Shown: positions 38,153-51,639 of the stretch, one piece after another
Layout: every line of letters starts with the position of its first letter
How positions within the stretch are numbered: position 1 is the first letter of the stretch
NCBI GenBank assembly: GCA_022113835.1
Contig: JAILWY010000022.1
Coordinates: 62,001-126,000, forward strand
Direction of reading: 5' to 3'
Length of the DNA: 64,000 nucleotides
Source: Atopsyche davidsoni
Taxonomy: Eukaryota; Arthropoda; Insecta; Trichoptera; Hydrobiosidae
The notes under the pieces: model-generated
Told to the model about the DNA's origin: nothing
The model's input: the letters and a program-made list of their open reading frames with translations, nothing else
Databases searched by the model: none
Translations under genes and position numbers: made by a program

Positions 38153-38167
38153 ATGTTCCCGTGCTGA
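38153..38167 (+). CDS. C/EBP upstream ORF 2, MFPC
   Basis: A minimal four-codon ORF (ATG TTC CCG TGC TGA) ends 20 bases before the C/EBP ATG and is out of frame with it. Vertebrate C/EBP alpha and beta mRNAs carry a short ORF just before the main start. There it sets the balance between full-length and N-truncated proteins by reinitiation. The geometry here is alike; conservation of the mechanism is inference. Confidence 0.5.
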   Translation: MFPC

Positions 38168-38187
38168 AAGGACTCTCGCTCTCCAGG

Positions 38188-39081
38188 ATGGACGGCTCTC
38201 CGCAGATGTACGACAGCGGAGGCCAAGTGGGCGGAGGTCCCGGCGGCCAGGACATGAAGAAGGGTCCCCCCGCCGCCAACAACAACCAGCCGGGCGCCGT
38301 GAACCACAACGCGCCCCCTCCGCGGCGCCACCTGCCGCAGTACTCGCATCCCGAGCTGGACGAGCTCACCGGCCAGGAGATCAGCCTGGACCTGCAGCAC
38401 CTGATCGAGGATCAGTTCCGCGACCAGGAGGGGCTCGCCCTGCTGCAGGAGATCCTGCCCGGCGGGCGCGGAAACCCCGCCGCGGCCTTCCCGCGCACGA
38501 CCCTCGCGTACATGCCGCAGGGCGTCCACCAGGGTGCGTATCCTCCCGACCCGCCCCCGGATCCCCCGGTCAAGGAAGAACCCCCGGAACCTCATGATTA
38601 CCGTCGTGCACTAGGTGGGCCGCCGCCCTTCGCCGCCCCGTTCCCGGCCGGCCCCTCCTACGTGACGAACGGCGCCGGGGGCTCCTTCCTGCCCGTGCCG
38701 GCCGCGCCGCCGCACCTGCTCAAGCACAAGGCGGCGCTGCAGCATCCGCACCACGCGCACCACGGCTCGGCTTCCGCGCGCCGCCACGCCGGCAAGGCGC
38801 TGGACAAGGGCACGGACGAGTACCGGCGGCGGCGCGAGCGCAACAACATCGCCGTGAGGAAGAGCCGCGAGAAGGCCAAGGTGCGCAGCCGCGAGGTGGA
38901 GGAGAAGGTCAAGTGCCTCATCCGCGAGAAGGACTCGCTCATCAAGCGCCTGGAAGCCGTCTCCTCGGAGCTGGGCGTGCACAAGCAGATGTACGTGCAC
39001 CTGATGAACATGAACCTGCCCGAGATCACGGACCTGTGCCGCGGCATGCTGAACCTGGGCGCGCCCGACCACCCCATGTGA
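38188..39081 (+). CDS. C/EBP: CCAAT/enhancer-binding protein (C/EBP, slbo-like)
   Basis: An intronless 297-aa bZIP transcription factor that binds DNA as a dimer in the nucleus. In insects C/EBP acts in cell migration, differentiation and metabolism. The start is the first in-frame ATG; the frame is open for 240 bases upstream but without ATG. The N-terminus MDGSPQMYDSGGQ matches insect C/EBPs. Residues about 56-90 form the conserved acidic block ELDELTGQEISLDLQHLIED. The middle is rich in Pro, Ala and His. The basic region (212-234) contains the C/EBP signature RERNNIAVRKSREKAK. The zipper follows with L244, L251, V258, H265 and L272 at seven-residue steps. Later Met codons (residue 7 and the Met of MKKGPP) could give shorter forms. 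Two upstream ORFs lie in the leader. The coding sequence is strongly GC-rich. Length and domain order are normal for the family. Confidence 0.95.
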   Translation: MDGSPQMYDSGGQVGGGPGGQDMKKGPPAANNNQPGAVNHNAPPPRRHLPQYSHPELDELTGQEISLDLQHLIEDQFRDQEGLALLQEILPGGRGNPAAAFPRTTLAYMPQGVHQGAYPPDPPPDPPVKEEPPEPHDYRRALGGPPPFAAPFPAGPSYVTNGAGGSFLPVPAAPPHLLKHKAALQHPHHAHHGSASARRHAGKALDKGTDEYRRRRERNNIAVRKSREKAKVRSREVEEKVKCLIREKDSLIKRLEAVSSELGVHKQMYVHLMNMNLPEITDLCRGMLNLGAPDHPM

Positions 39082-39289
39082 CCGCCGAAACTCAGTGACA
39101 GACACTGCGCGGAGCCCTCCGCCCCTCGCGCCCTCGCCGCCCCCCGAGCCCCCGAGCCCGCGAGCCCCGCGAGGCGCACTTTCGTTTTCTCGTATCTCGC
39201 GTCTTCCGCTCGTCTTTCGGTAGCCGGTACATCCGTTTTTGACAGACCGTCGCTGCGATCTACGAGCGCAGCTTTCGACTCCGCTCGTG

Positions 39290-39295
39290 AATAAA
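39290..39295 (+). terminator. C/EBP poly(A) signal
   Basis: AATAAA 208 bases after the stop, the first on the + strand; a second lies at 39,606-39,611. Either would give a short 3' UTR. Confidence 0.5.
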
Positions 39296-39619
39296 GGCAT
39301 CGGCTCTCCCGCAGACGGGTCCTCCGCCGCTCGATTCCGACGTCTACTCGACGAATCCTTCTCTGCGCGACAGCGATTTTCAATGCGGCCTCACTCGCCG
39401 GTTCCCATCGCGTAGTCCGTCTCGGCAGAAAGAGAGTTCCTCGCGGCTCGCGCGGCCGCCGGGGACCTCGGCCCGCCACTTTCTCTTCTCCCTCGTCCAA
39501 AGTCCCGAGCGCTCCGCTCCCGGCTCCTCGCGCGCTTTCTACCGAAAATGCCATTCTCGGAGAGTGCTCAAATTTGTGACGCGACAAAAAACGGATCGAC
39601 GCAAAAATAAACTGCGCTA

Positions 39620-42600
39620 AACGCGTCGCACTATTCCGAGAGAAATATACTCGAGCCGCCGGTAACGCTTTTCTTTAGAATTATATGTGACCATATAATG
39701 CATCGACAAAAGCGCACCTTCGCGCCCCCGCACCTCCTGCCCCGGCGCGCCCGCCCTGCGCCGCCTCCGTCTCACTGTCCTGACTGCAAGCTTGTTTTGT
39801 AGTAGTCCATCTTTAACAAGAATTATCTCACTAGATGTTTAAGATAATTATTGAGCCATGTTGGTGTTTATTTTCACTATAAGGTATCACATGATCAGTA
39901 CGATGGCCGTGTCCTTCATTTTTATGTTAGACAAGGACACGGACGTCCTCAAAGGCTACTTGAATTTTGTTACTTAAACCCTTATTTCATATTTTTATAA
40001 ATTATGTATATTTATTAATGCGCTTAAAATGATATTCGGATAAAAAAAACTCCACACAAAATCGAAGTTCGGATGATCAAATTTGGACCGTTATGTATTA
40101 ACATGAGAAAAATAGTAAATCCGGAAAATTGATCGTATGTTTCGGTAATCGATCCGGCCCACCGTGGGAGAGGCGCGGGTCTCTCGGACCTTGAGTGGGC
40201 GCTGGGCGCTGGGCGCTGGGCGCTGGGCGGCGGTGCGTGCCACTCACTTTCTCCCAATTTCTCTGCGACGTCCGCGCTGCCCCCCCTCCACCCCCCCCCA
40301 CCCCCCCACCCCTCCACTGGCAGCGCTGTTTTGAATATTTCCGACTAAATTTCAGAAGTCTCGATGCTCAAATAAAAAACTATCCATCATCCATTTGTGT
40401 CTGTCTGCACTTGCATATCGGTAAACTTGGACAGCGAATGAAGATGACCGGTTCAATTAAATAAAAATACGTTAGTGAGCTCACAAACTAGTAGGTTTTT
40501 TTTTTACTTAAATATTTTTATTTTGACTAAATAAATTATCTCAAAATCAACAACTTCGAAATATAAAAAAAAAAACTATTTTAGTCATTTATTTTGAATA
40601 TACTATCAACGCTTCTATTACTATGACTTAAAAGATATTTTTCTTATTCTTTTTGCATAGCAGGAAACGTAAGGCGTTTTAATTCTACTGAATCCGAACG
40701 TATTCTCGCTGATAATCGGTATGCAATCCCGTTAAATTCTAAGCAACATATTTTTATGAATTATTCTTTTTATCCTCCGTTTACTCATCTGGCGGGTGTA
40801 ATTAAGCGTATACAATCAAAATTGTGTTTTTTTTAAATATAATATCGCATTTGAGTGTCACTCGTTCACTTTCCCCGGCGCGCTTCCGCCCACCTTCCGT
40901 TTTAAAAATTACTTCATTCATCACATTTGATGCCCGCCATCGGCCCTCGATTCATCATTCCGAACGACTGCGTCTGAATCCAAACAAACGTAAATGTTCA
41001 AACTGAACCCATACTGCAAATAAATAAATCAATTTATAATTGACAACAAATATACTCCTTTTCTAGGGAAATATTTTTAATCGGTTACAAAGTGCATGCA
41101 TGCAAGTATGCATGCTATGCATAAAACTTCGCGCCCCAATATATTTGAATTTCGGACAAAAAAAATATTCCACAAGAATCGTACATTTTCTATGCTAAAA
41201 GTATATTGTTTATATCTATTTTTATTTATTTATTTTTATCCGTTTATGTAACTATTAATATTTAACTTAAGATGAATCTTCTCTTGGCAACAGCCACTCG
41301 CACTCGCTTTGCCGTTTTATCGTTGACTTTACCCTAAAACTCATTTTATCACAATCCTTCAACTTTCGATAAAACAAACAATGATTATTTATTTGTGCCT
41401 ATAAATTTGAAATTCATTTTATGACACCTTATTGAAATTGGTTTCTTATTATTTATGTATTACATATAATTTCCTGCACAATATGCATAAAATACCTCGC
41501 CAGATAAGGAGCCGGCGAGCTACGCGGCCGCAGCAGGCTCGGCTTGTATCTTTGCCATCTTCCTAACTAAAAACGGTCCACCAAACTGGACGCGACTAGT
41601 TTCATGGATACTGTGAAACTAATTTCAAATAATTTACATATTTTTTTGTTCCAAACACTTATGGATTAGGTAAGGTCTTATATTTTATATAGATGCACCA
41701 TAAACTATACTAATTTTATTTATTAAAATATATTTATCGTACATTTTATACACAAATGGCACTAGATTTCTTTGCACGATTAAAATTAAAATTAAAACAT
41801 CGTTTTCCTTCTATCGCTGAGAACGCATCTCCGAGCTGTGCGTCTCTCCTCGCGCCCGCGCCGCTTTCTCTTCTGTCGCTTCGCGGCCTCCCTGCCCTTA
41901 TTTGCCGACAAATCCTTACTAACGAACTGCGTCAACAGCTAGACTTAGCTTCGAATAATCGCGCCCAAATGACGATTGTTTGTCCTGCCAAATACAGTTT
42001 GTCATATTCGAGTTTTGTTTTGTTGATTAGTAACTTTATTACCAAATTAACAGCATATTGATGAACAACTTGGAGATCAGCGGCCAGAGCGCTATTCCAG
42101 CTATGTATCGACACTATGTACATGCAATTGGTCGTAAACGATTCATTTTCTTCAATATACAGTAAATCCCCATTCAAGTATTAGTTCATATTTTGAAGTG
42201 CCTGGCATTGTTGCGCAACAGCCTAATTATACTTGTATTTAAATATATCGTATTTATCTATTTAGTTCCTTATTTAAATATTCTTATTTCCTGAAATTCG
42301 AAATTAATAGCCTATTACGTCACGAATATTTACCACAAAACTTTCTCTTTTCTGACCCATATGCATATCTTACTTACCTATTTATATTTGTATTATAAAT
42401 CATACTATTACCCAATGCCCATTTCTATGGACTATTACAAAATAAATTATCCAAATACTCGGTTGGTAGAAATTCATTTTGCGGTGGTTTTCCCTAATGG
42501 ACTCATCCCCTGCGCACTGCACAGCCTTTGGTGCGTTGTTTTCACTGCACAAATTTATTTAAAAATGCACTTTATTAGTATTTATATGTATTTTTATTTA

Positions 42601-45600
42601 TAGATTAATGATATATTTTATCTATGCTAAATTATTTCATTTGTATTTTTATTAAGTATTTGACTTTTCTAGCATTCGAAAGCTTATCTTAACTATTTGC
42701 ACTGCCAGTCGGCTAGGGCAGGAACCCCGTTAGTGACTCAATAACCCCATGGAATTAAACAAAATAAATGTTAAAATTTTAAATTTCATAACATCACCGA
42801 ACTTAACATCACGATCATACACATACATACCGCAGGCGAGGGCCAGCCGAGCCGGTGGACACGTCGAGGACACGAATGCAATGAAACGTCTCTTCTCTAT
42901 ATCCACGCGTGCTAGTTCTTGTATTCGTCCAACATACAAGTATATCGTACAGATTTTAAAAAAAAATTTAATAAGTTATTCGGGCGAAATAAAATCTGAG
43001 TAAATTTACCGCATACTATCGATTGGAAAAATTACGCTATACGCACTTTGGGTGACACATTCGACAGCATCGCAGTCACTCTCCAATTAGATTGGTCGTT
43101 CCGGATACGAGCGTTCAACTTGCAGTTTGTGATTCCGCGCGGAACATCGCGGCTCAAAGTTCATTCACGACACCTCCGGGATATTTATTTAAGTGTACTT
43201 CTATTAATGCCTTTACTATTAATTCGCTTTCCCTCTGCGTACTTGATTGAGCTCCCTTTCCTTGTTTCTGTCCGAAAACGCGATAAACTGCCCACCGTCT
43301 TCAAAATTACTTATCCATTTTGCATTTGGCCTCCTCAGATTGCTAGTAATCATATATAACTTGCAACCCTTTCGTTCAGTGGAATATTCTTTGAATACCC
43401 TTTATTATAAAAATATATTATAATTGCCAACCATAAACAATTTATAAAAAAACTTTTCATTTTTGCCACAAACCTTTCCTCCCTCGCATATAATTCTGCC
43501 TTATCATTTATGTTATTTGTCTTTTTTAATTATTAAACACAATATTATTTTATTTCTACTATATCACAAAAATAAATTTGACAGTTTGTTTCAAATGACT
43601 TGGCGGTGCACTTCCCCCCGCGCCCCGCGCCCCTCGCCCCTCGCCCCGGGGGAGCTGAGGCTATAATCTTCATTACAATGACGCCTACAAAACAACTTTC
43701 TTTTGTTAAATTTTGAAATTTACAAATAAGAAACTCCAAACAAATGAAGTGATAATAAAACGGCATTTAGTCCAGCGAGAGCCGAGTGGCTCGCGTCGTT
43801 GGCTTCAACGCTGGGCGACAATTCAATCTGACTTATTTATTCAACATTTTTTTAATCGCTGTAATTTAAAACTCTTGTGAAGGTCACATCTCAAGCTTGA
43901 GCTTATAAAAATGATCTTAAAATGTGTAGCATGGATATTCTAAAAAAAGAGCATTAATCTGATTGTTAATATTACAATAACAATAAAGAGGCAGTTATTG
44001 CAAATGCGCCTTATAAAAAACCTCAGTAGTCGTTTTCCAGGGATCACATTTCGCTCTGCCGTCGGCTTGGACTTCAAACCTCTAAGCAGCCCTTGTAGAC
44101 AGGGAGCCAAACTCTATTTATCCGATTCTACTTAATTTATCATTTTTGTATTACTTCTAACCCTTCTGCGCCCTTACCACGTAAAAATGAAGCAGTTTAA
44201 ATAATAAGCGTACTCAATTCAAAAGCTCTTTTTACCCATTAATCTCCCTATATTTTTATTTTTAAATTACTTCTAGCTCTGGCATTTCCACGTATTAAAA
44301 AAAAGAAAGCAGCCTGCACGCAATGCTCTCTCAGTTGTAGCTTTTCATTTAAAACTGCGCTCTTTATTTTTGCTATCTCCCGCTTCCGTTTTCTATTTGG
44401 ACAAATGCGCCCTCACTCTGCAAAAAAGAAACAAACGCTCATTTCTCTTCTGTACAGTAAAGCTTTTCTTTTCCCTGCTGCTGGCGCTTCTTCTGGGCTA
44501 GTGAATTGCCGACTGAGAGTCTGCACCCTCATTGCACTCTTAAATACAGCGTCTCCGTGGCGGGGAGGGCAAGCGGCGCATAGCATTTCACAGTCGGAAG
44601 AAGAAGGCATTCATTAGCAGCTATTTAAATACGGCGCTTTCCCTCACTCGAGCTCGAGGCAGCATTACCCGCTTCTCAATTTGATCGAGTGTCGCGATTA
44701 ATGAGACTCACTTTAAAACTGCTTTTAAGCTAAACTCATTCCGAGTAGTCTCGATAGCGGCCGGTCGTGGCGGAGGCGAGAGTCGGAACCCGCGTCCACC
44801 GATTCCTTCCGCTACAACACGAGAGGCAATATTACTTCAAAGAAAGCAAGTACTCCGGAATCGACGTGATTTTCTCAAAATTCTTGGCGTGGCCCCGGGC
44901 ATGCTTTTATCATTTTTGGATGATTTGACTATCCTATATATTGTTAAACGCCAAACGCGTCAAACGCCAATTATCATTGAATTTGGTCACCCGGAATAAG
45001 CTCATAAGCTCGAATATTGTAAAATATGACTTAAATCGCGTGAAAGATCGTCACACCAAGAGAGTGTATTTGATTTAGGGGTAGGCTTTCGTGGGCGCGA
45101 GTCGAGGGCGCGGGCAGAGGGCGCGAGAACTGTCGATTCTCATTCTCAGCAGACTTTAACGTGTAATTATATTGTATAAATAACACGAGGTTCCGCGTGT
45201 ACATAGAGCGTGGCTGTACATGAAATGTGAACGTATTGTTAGTATGTTTAATTTATTGTAATTACTGGTATTTTTCTACTTAATATTTACCCCGTAACTG
45301 TCGAATATTTTGGGTACATATATATTTTTTTATCGATTGACTCGAAAGCGTGTTTAACTTTAGAGAGGCAAACCAAATTCTCGAGCACAGGTCGCGTTCT
45401 TGCTCCTGCAATGAATTTAACTTTTTCGCTGTATTTTCAATGTAAATTACAAATAGTACGTTAAGATGTAAAAACTATTCCGTTCTTTTGAGTTGTGATC
45501 CAATGTAGACTATAGACGGAGCGGGCGTGAAGGCTTCTAGAAAGGAGGCTTTCCTTGCCGGCGTACCCCCGCGCGGATAGATAATTTATTGACTGCAGGA

Positions 45601-47005
45601 GAAGCGACGGGGGTATTTTTTCCTTCATATGTTTAACAATTTAAATATAGTATGGTGTTTCATCATATAAATCTTTGAATACCTGACGAGCTACACAAAG
45701 TGTTAGAGACAATTTATTTATAAAATAGGCCAAGCTATATTTTAATACGAATTTACAGTAGGATAAGAATTCAAATGTTTTTTTTTTATTTGCAGATTTT
45801 TAAAATGTTATGTTTTGATAAATTATAGTTTATGAATTGTTTATTGAGACTTGCGACTCCGTTTGCAATGTTGAATAGTTCACAAATTTATTTTTGTTAT
45901 AAAATGTACCATAAATAAAAATCCGGAATTCCAACCTCATATAATAGATCCTAAATCCGACAGTCAATATTAACAAAAACTATAAATAATGTCACTGTGT
46001 GGAAATTCGGGTTATTAATTTTGGTTGCAAAAATTTATGATTGTATAAACCTAAATATTATTTTTTGTAACTGTACCAAAATATTCAATAAATTATATTT
46101 AACATCAGTTTAAGTAAGTTTATGTACAAATATGAAAAAAAGTTTAGATTATAAATTTTGTGTATAAATGTATTAGATTTAATATGTTAAGGTTAAGAAA
46201 ATGTATTTTAAATATTAATTGTAAAAATTTTTGTAAAATTTTGATAAACTAAAAATCTCTATACGATTACGATGGTGCTAAAAATCCACTGTTAAAAATA
46301 TATCGGTACAAATGTCGACACAACTCAAGATTCTTTGACTCCTATTGGATAAAAAAAATCCTCTTGGTGATTCTTCTTCATTTAATTTTTGGCAATAGAT
46401 TTTTAACATATTGAACCTGCTCACGAATATCCTAAACCGAGTCACTGGAAACCCACCGGGCACCACTGGGCGTCTTCTGGATTTTCTTGTTTTATTTTTC
46501 ATCAATCTTGCAATTTGAAAATATTTGTACCTTTATATTCATTGAACGCCACGACAGTAAAGCTGCCCGCACACGCTGCGGAACAGCCTACAACCGAGTG
46601 TTAACTAGCCAATAGCGTCCCCTTTTGCGTTGTTTTACTAAGAAGCATCATGCATGGGAAGAAGCCGTTGGCTGGCTGCTTCTCGGCTGGCGCTGGTCTG
46701 CAGCTCGCGGGTCTCTTGAGGGTGCTGTGACGTCATTATCACCTCACGACAGACGAGCGTCCGCGTGGCCCGCGCAGGATCTGCGCAAAAATTATGTTTT
46801 TACCTTTAAAGATATTTTTCGTCGGTTTGGTTGAAACACGCACTCAGAGCATGCCTTGGTGTGGAAAACTATCTTAAAAATACGTGACGTCGTTCACGTG
46901 ACGTGATAATAATGTGAAACTACCTGAGTTAGAATTAGGTGATATTTTATATTGCTGTCGACAGTGCGAAGGTGTCGAGCTCGAGCGACGGCATTCGCCC
47001 GTTTG
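39620..47005. other. Long gene desert
   Basis: No exon, TIR or hairpin element that I can support. Contents include a short hairpin at 39,909-39,944 (ccgtgtccttc / aaggacacgg), a 7-bp gctgggc array at 40,195-40,229 next to a poly-C-rich tract (40,278-40,314), and palindromic gcatgcat words at 41,092-41,120. Pyrimidine-rich strands recur at 42,280-44,650. Open frames are short and have no recognisable family. Confidence 0.5.
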
Positions 47006-47006
47006 T

Positions 47007-47105
47007 CGCCTCCGTGTCGCCTCCGTGTCGCCTCCGTGTCGCCTCCGTGTCGCCTCCGTGACGTCTCCGTGACGTCTCCGTATCGCCCTCGTGTTGCCTC
47101 AGTGT
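47007..47105. repeat. 11-bp tandem repeat (cctccgtgtcg)n
   Basis: About nine copies, degenerating to the right (gtgacgtctcc, gtatcgccctc). Arg/Ser/Val or Arg/His/Asp/Thr-rich frames arise from it. Confidence 0.92.
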
Positions 47106-47109
47106 CGAC

Positions 47110-50100
47110 ACGGTCTGGGAGTCGCCGTGCTGGCGGAGAACGTTTCGTAACTTGGCAATTAAACCGTGCCGAGGGAAAAGTGCTTCATCGCAAAAGCCAT
47201 TTTGCAAAAGACTATCAAAAATTTCACAACCTACGAGGAAGCTTGCCACAAGCGACGTGAGGCAAGCCGCAATGCGAGCGCTGCTGGATGAAGGCATTCC
47301 TTACGCGCATTCACCGTGCATATCACCGATATACAGAGTGGGTGCTCACTGACTATGGCGCAACCTTTTGACCCTCAAGGACTAAACCCCTTCAGGCAGT
47401 GGAAATAGGTCTTCTCGTAGAAAAGCCATGCAATCTATCAATCTTATAAAAACTTAACACACCATATGTATAAGTACATGTATATGTATGTTCATATATA
47501 TACACATACCTGTAGTATACTCATATATTTTGGTTTTAAAAGGGGCTATTTTCTTGAAGCAAGTGACAAGGCTCCTCCCCTATTTTTTTAACCAATGAGG
47601 CGGTCGGAAAACAGTCATGCGCATCAGGTGGCGCGGCAGCCTTCCGCTTCGCTCCCTTTTGCGCCTTCCCCCGGCAGTTCCCAGAGCTTGCCCTCGAGGT
47701 CTCGCTTACCATCCCTTGAGGTGATGCCTTCCAGCACCACGCATACCGGAATAACTGTGTTGACGAGCATGGAAACGAATTTTGATTGCGATGCTGCCTC
47801 AAGTTTCATTACTATTCTAACTCCCTGGTCCAATATTCGACTCGTTTATTTAATTTCTTGAAAATGGCTAAACTACCAAAACGTTGCAATTTGCAAATAA
47901 ATTGACGCGGCTTGGCAACCGTGAAACCGTGCGCGTCCCCCCCCCCCCCCTCGAGCGCGGCCGCAGTTCGCGTTCGTTCATGGAAATGTACCGAAACACA
48001 CAATTTCGGTAATTTTTCAAGCGGCTCACAAACTTTCTCTCATTATGTAACCGTGGCCACTCGGGCGCGCCGGGCGGAAACCCGAGGCGCCCCTCCCACT
48101 GCTGGCTGCTGGCTGCTGGCTGCTGGCTGCGAGGACCGGAGTCTCATTCGGCTCGATCTTTAGATCGGTACTACTGTTGGAATTAAAACTGTTTCGTCCT
48201 GGTCCTTATCGAAGTCATGCATTGGCATAGCGGAACTCGTCTCTCCGGCGCTTCTCTTTGCGAGCACACGCACACGCTGCTGTCCCTGTCGTGGAGTCAT
48301 TTACCGAGCCGCCTCCCTCCTTGCCCTCTGATTAATTGCGATAGGTTATAGTGATTTCATCGATTTACGCGCTGAAAATTCTAAAAACAGCTGTCGGCTA
48401 AAGTCCACGGTATCTGACGTATTCGGTTTGTCCCTTCTTTGTAATGATAAATTTGGTTTTCGTTTAATTCGTAGCACGGTAAAGGTAGACGAGAAGCGCG
48501 CCCCTGTCGAACGCCGGTCAAGCGTCCGGCGTCCGGATCTACTCCGAGTGACCCGAAGCTAAAATATTTTCGTTTTTAAAAAGCAAATTGCTGTATATTT
48601 GCAATAAAGTTATTTATATTAACTACGCGTTAAAACAAATTTCACTATTTAAAAAAATATATTCATAGTTAACAAACGGAAAGAGATATAAAGAAATTCA
48701 ATTTGTTTTATTAAACTACTCAAATTTATTATATTTCAATGAGTGATAAAATGCCGCAAACGTATTGCAAAATAATATTTTATTCTGATCTCCTCGTTAT
48801 CTCATCGCTTCTTCTTCTGCGACGCTCGAGTTCAAATATCTATCTTTGCTATATTCTCAACTGCCGTCGCGATGGCACCGACGGGCGTCTTTGCGAAATT
48901 AATTACCATCGAAACAAATTTTAAACTAAATAAAAAGTTTTGTAAACTAAATATTAAAAAATTTACGCAATATCACAGTCTGGAAAAAATCGATAACCGC
49001 CTCGATTTTCGCAACGTCGAATTTCTTTATTCCGCGCTGTATATTTTTATGCTGCCAGTATTTCTTAAATTAAGCACAATTTAAAGCGCAATCCACAAAG
49101 CACATCGACAAAAGAACGGATTTCGCAACGGTTGGCAATTTCATGTACAAAAATTGGTCCGGTTGCGCACAAACTGCACGAACCGAGTACAGCCGCCGCG
49201 GAGCGAAACGGTGGCTGCAATCACATTCTAAGCGACATCTCGGCGCGGCGGGCCGACCCGAGCGTTACTCGCGCACTCGCGCACTCGCGCCATCTCCCTC
49301 GCTCGCACTGTCACACGTATACTCTGTTTGGAGGAAAATGCGAAATTTTTCTATAAATATATATTTTTTAATTAATGGTTTGTGCTTGGATGTTAACTGA
49401 TTGGTTATTCTGTGTCGTAAAATGTGATGTTATTGTGTTAATTGTAATTTTATGCTATTCAAAACTCGATTAAAATATAGTAATCTCATGTAAAAAATTA
49501 TCTCACAGAGTACATATTGATTAAGGCCGAAGAACAATATAAAAATGCAGGCTTCACCGATGTTCTTATAACGTTTCCGTTGGAGACGTCTCTTCAATTT
49601 GGTTTATTTTTATGTAACGATGTGCCGAGAGCTGTACAATGAATTTTAAAAATACATTAACTAAATTCTCCAGAATTTAATTAATACTTTTTGTGATACG
49701 ATTTTTACGCGAGTTAATATTTTTTTGTCAAGTTTTGTGCTTATGTTTAAATACAGGTGATTCAATGAGAGTTTGAAGTTATCCTATATTTTCATTACCA
49801 TAAAGCTGAGAAATTGTATTTTGGTATTTAATATAATAATATTTTCTGATAAGCTTGTAGATCCTTGCTGAAGATGTGCTGTCCTTTTCATAAAAGATAT
49901 CAAATTTCATCATTTTCAAAAATTATTATAGTCGCTAAAAATTTATAATTGTTTATTTTAAAAAAAATTCATGTATTTTTGTATCGTATGGTGCTCAGAG
50001 GAAAATTTCCCATGATTTTAAATTACATGTAAAATTGTAAACGCCAGCTTGTGTTGAATCACCCGTATAGTGTAACAGATTTTACTGCCCATTGTTGAGT

Positions 50101-50405
50101 TGGTTGCTTGTAAATATGTCTGACTGTATACAAATATGAAATAACAGGTGATATCGTATTAATTTATTATTTCTTTTTGTTTATTTTTTTACAATCGATG
50201 GCAGAGCGTCGTGTACGCCGTAGCTCGATAAGTGTAGATTTAGGATACCTTAATGTGCAATGATTAAGTTTATACATCGAAGTGGGCGGCTAGCTTGTAA
50301 TGTAATCATTAAACCATCATTTATTTTTATTGTAAATAAGATTAAAATAAATAAGATATTTTCATTACAATATATTTTATTTATCACAAAGCATTCCTTT
50401 GTCCC
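47110..50405. other. Gene desert
   Basis: A few small arrays (7-bp ctggctg at 48,102-48,129; a C run at 47,939-47,950; gcactcgc at 49,268-49,290). Frames at 47,536-47,833 on the - strand read about 60-90 residues but resemble no family I know. Much of 49,400-50,250 is AT-rich. Confidence 0.5.
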
Positions 50406-50409
50406 GATA

Positions 50410-50520
50410 CACAACTATCCCAACAGACAACGATCACATCTTCTGGGAATGCCTTCAGCGCCGCGACTTGGATGAAGACTATTTCTCTGTAATAATCGAA
50501 AATTCAATTAAAATTTAAAC
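50410..50520 (+). pseudogene. Possible LINE C-terminal Cys-His fragment
   Basis: One frame reads TDNDHIFWECLQRRDLDED and runs on to a stop. His-x-x-(hydrophobic)-Trp-x-Cys with flanking acidic residues is common near the C-terminus of Jockey/R1-type LINE proteins (the pattern H..(F/L)..C). The match is short and this call is tentative. Confidence 0.3.
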
Positions 50521-50940
50521 ATTTAAAAATTTCTTCCACTAGCAAGAAACATCCAAAAATCCGATAATCTTCAACGAAGAAAATAGAAACCACAGAAGAG
50601 GCGGTTACAGGAGAATCATAGGAATGCTGGTTTTGGAGGTTTTTAAAGGTTTTCTGCCCTTTTAACCTTCGGACATTATACATCTGAAGCAAAATCGAAA
50701 TACAAAAAAAATAATTTTCTGATTCCAAATTCCAGCCATTTGGATATAAAAAAAATAGTCCAAAAGCTACATTTTTAAATTTCACAATAATTTACAAAAA
50801 AAATAGTAACGCAAATAGCTGATGAATTTGCTCCAAATAAGCGCTTTGCTTCTCGAGGACGGATGTTTTTTTTTCTACAGAATTATTTTTAATATTATTT
50901 ATGAAAATTGGGGCTGGAGATCGGAAGTGCGGCCGGATTG

Positions 50941-50997
50941 GTGAGACTAGCCCAGGATAGAGACATGTTTGAGGAAATGGTCATTAACCTCCTATGA
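50941..50997 (+). pseudogene. LINE C-terminal tail fragment
   Basis: Reads VRLAQDRDMFEEMVINLL then stop. A near copy of this tail (EFVRLAQNK, then NEMVSNLHYREAIEE after a frameshift) lies on the opposite strand at 51,640-51,760 at the end of a larger LINE fragment, which identifies it. The preceding codons (RPDW) are in a shifted frame. Confidence 0.6.
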
Positions 50998-51639
50998 GGA
51001 GAGGCAAAAAAAAAGAATGAAAATTGCATTAAAAATTTACCGACCAAATTTGATCAGGGAATGTTTATTGGGGAATTTGATGGGGGTATTTATATATTTA
51101 ATTCAAAATACTATCTTTATTAAGAATACAATTTGTTTTAATAAAAATTCGTAATTATAATAAAAATGTATTGAAACCACGAGTTCGTTCAAGGAGGACA
51201 CGACACTCCCGGGAGCGCAATCGGGAGGACCTCGGGCTGCGCTGCGGCTCCTCGAGCCCATAACTACTCCCAACAAACGCGTGCTCATCGTCAATGAAGA
51301 TTAAATTATGAGATAACTTAACGAATCATTGATAACTTTTTAGGAGTAGATTAGATTTAACAAATAATCTAAAAAATACTTACATGAGCGCGCGCCACGC
51401 CCCCCCCGAGGCTCGCGTCCGCTGCACGTAGGCCCATTCATGGAAAAATGATTATTGCTATCTATAAGATAATACTTGAATTACGAAAAAAATACAAAAT
51501 ATCAAATAGATTTAATGTCCACCGGCAAAGCCGCTGTTTGAGTGCTGCGATTAACTCAGCTTTTATCAATAAAACACCTCACGAATCTTCCTTACACTTC
51601 TAGTATGTTATTATCTTTATCCCACGACCGGAAGAGATT

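Noticed and set aside
37948..38187. N-terminal extension of C/EBP to 377 residues
   Set aside because: The frame is open upstream but contains no ATG before 38,188. The extension has no resemblance to C/EBP, and the family N-terminus begins at 38,188.
39909..39944. microRNA precursor
   Set aside because: The stem is only about 10-11 bp, too short for a precursor, and no known seed is recognised.
46625..46834. 69-codon frame with Trp-rich start
   Set aside because: No family resemblance and no splice or promoter context.
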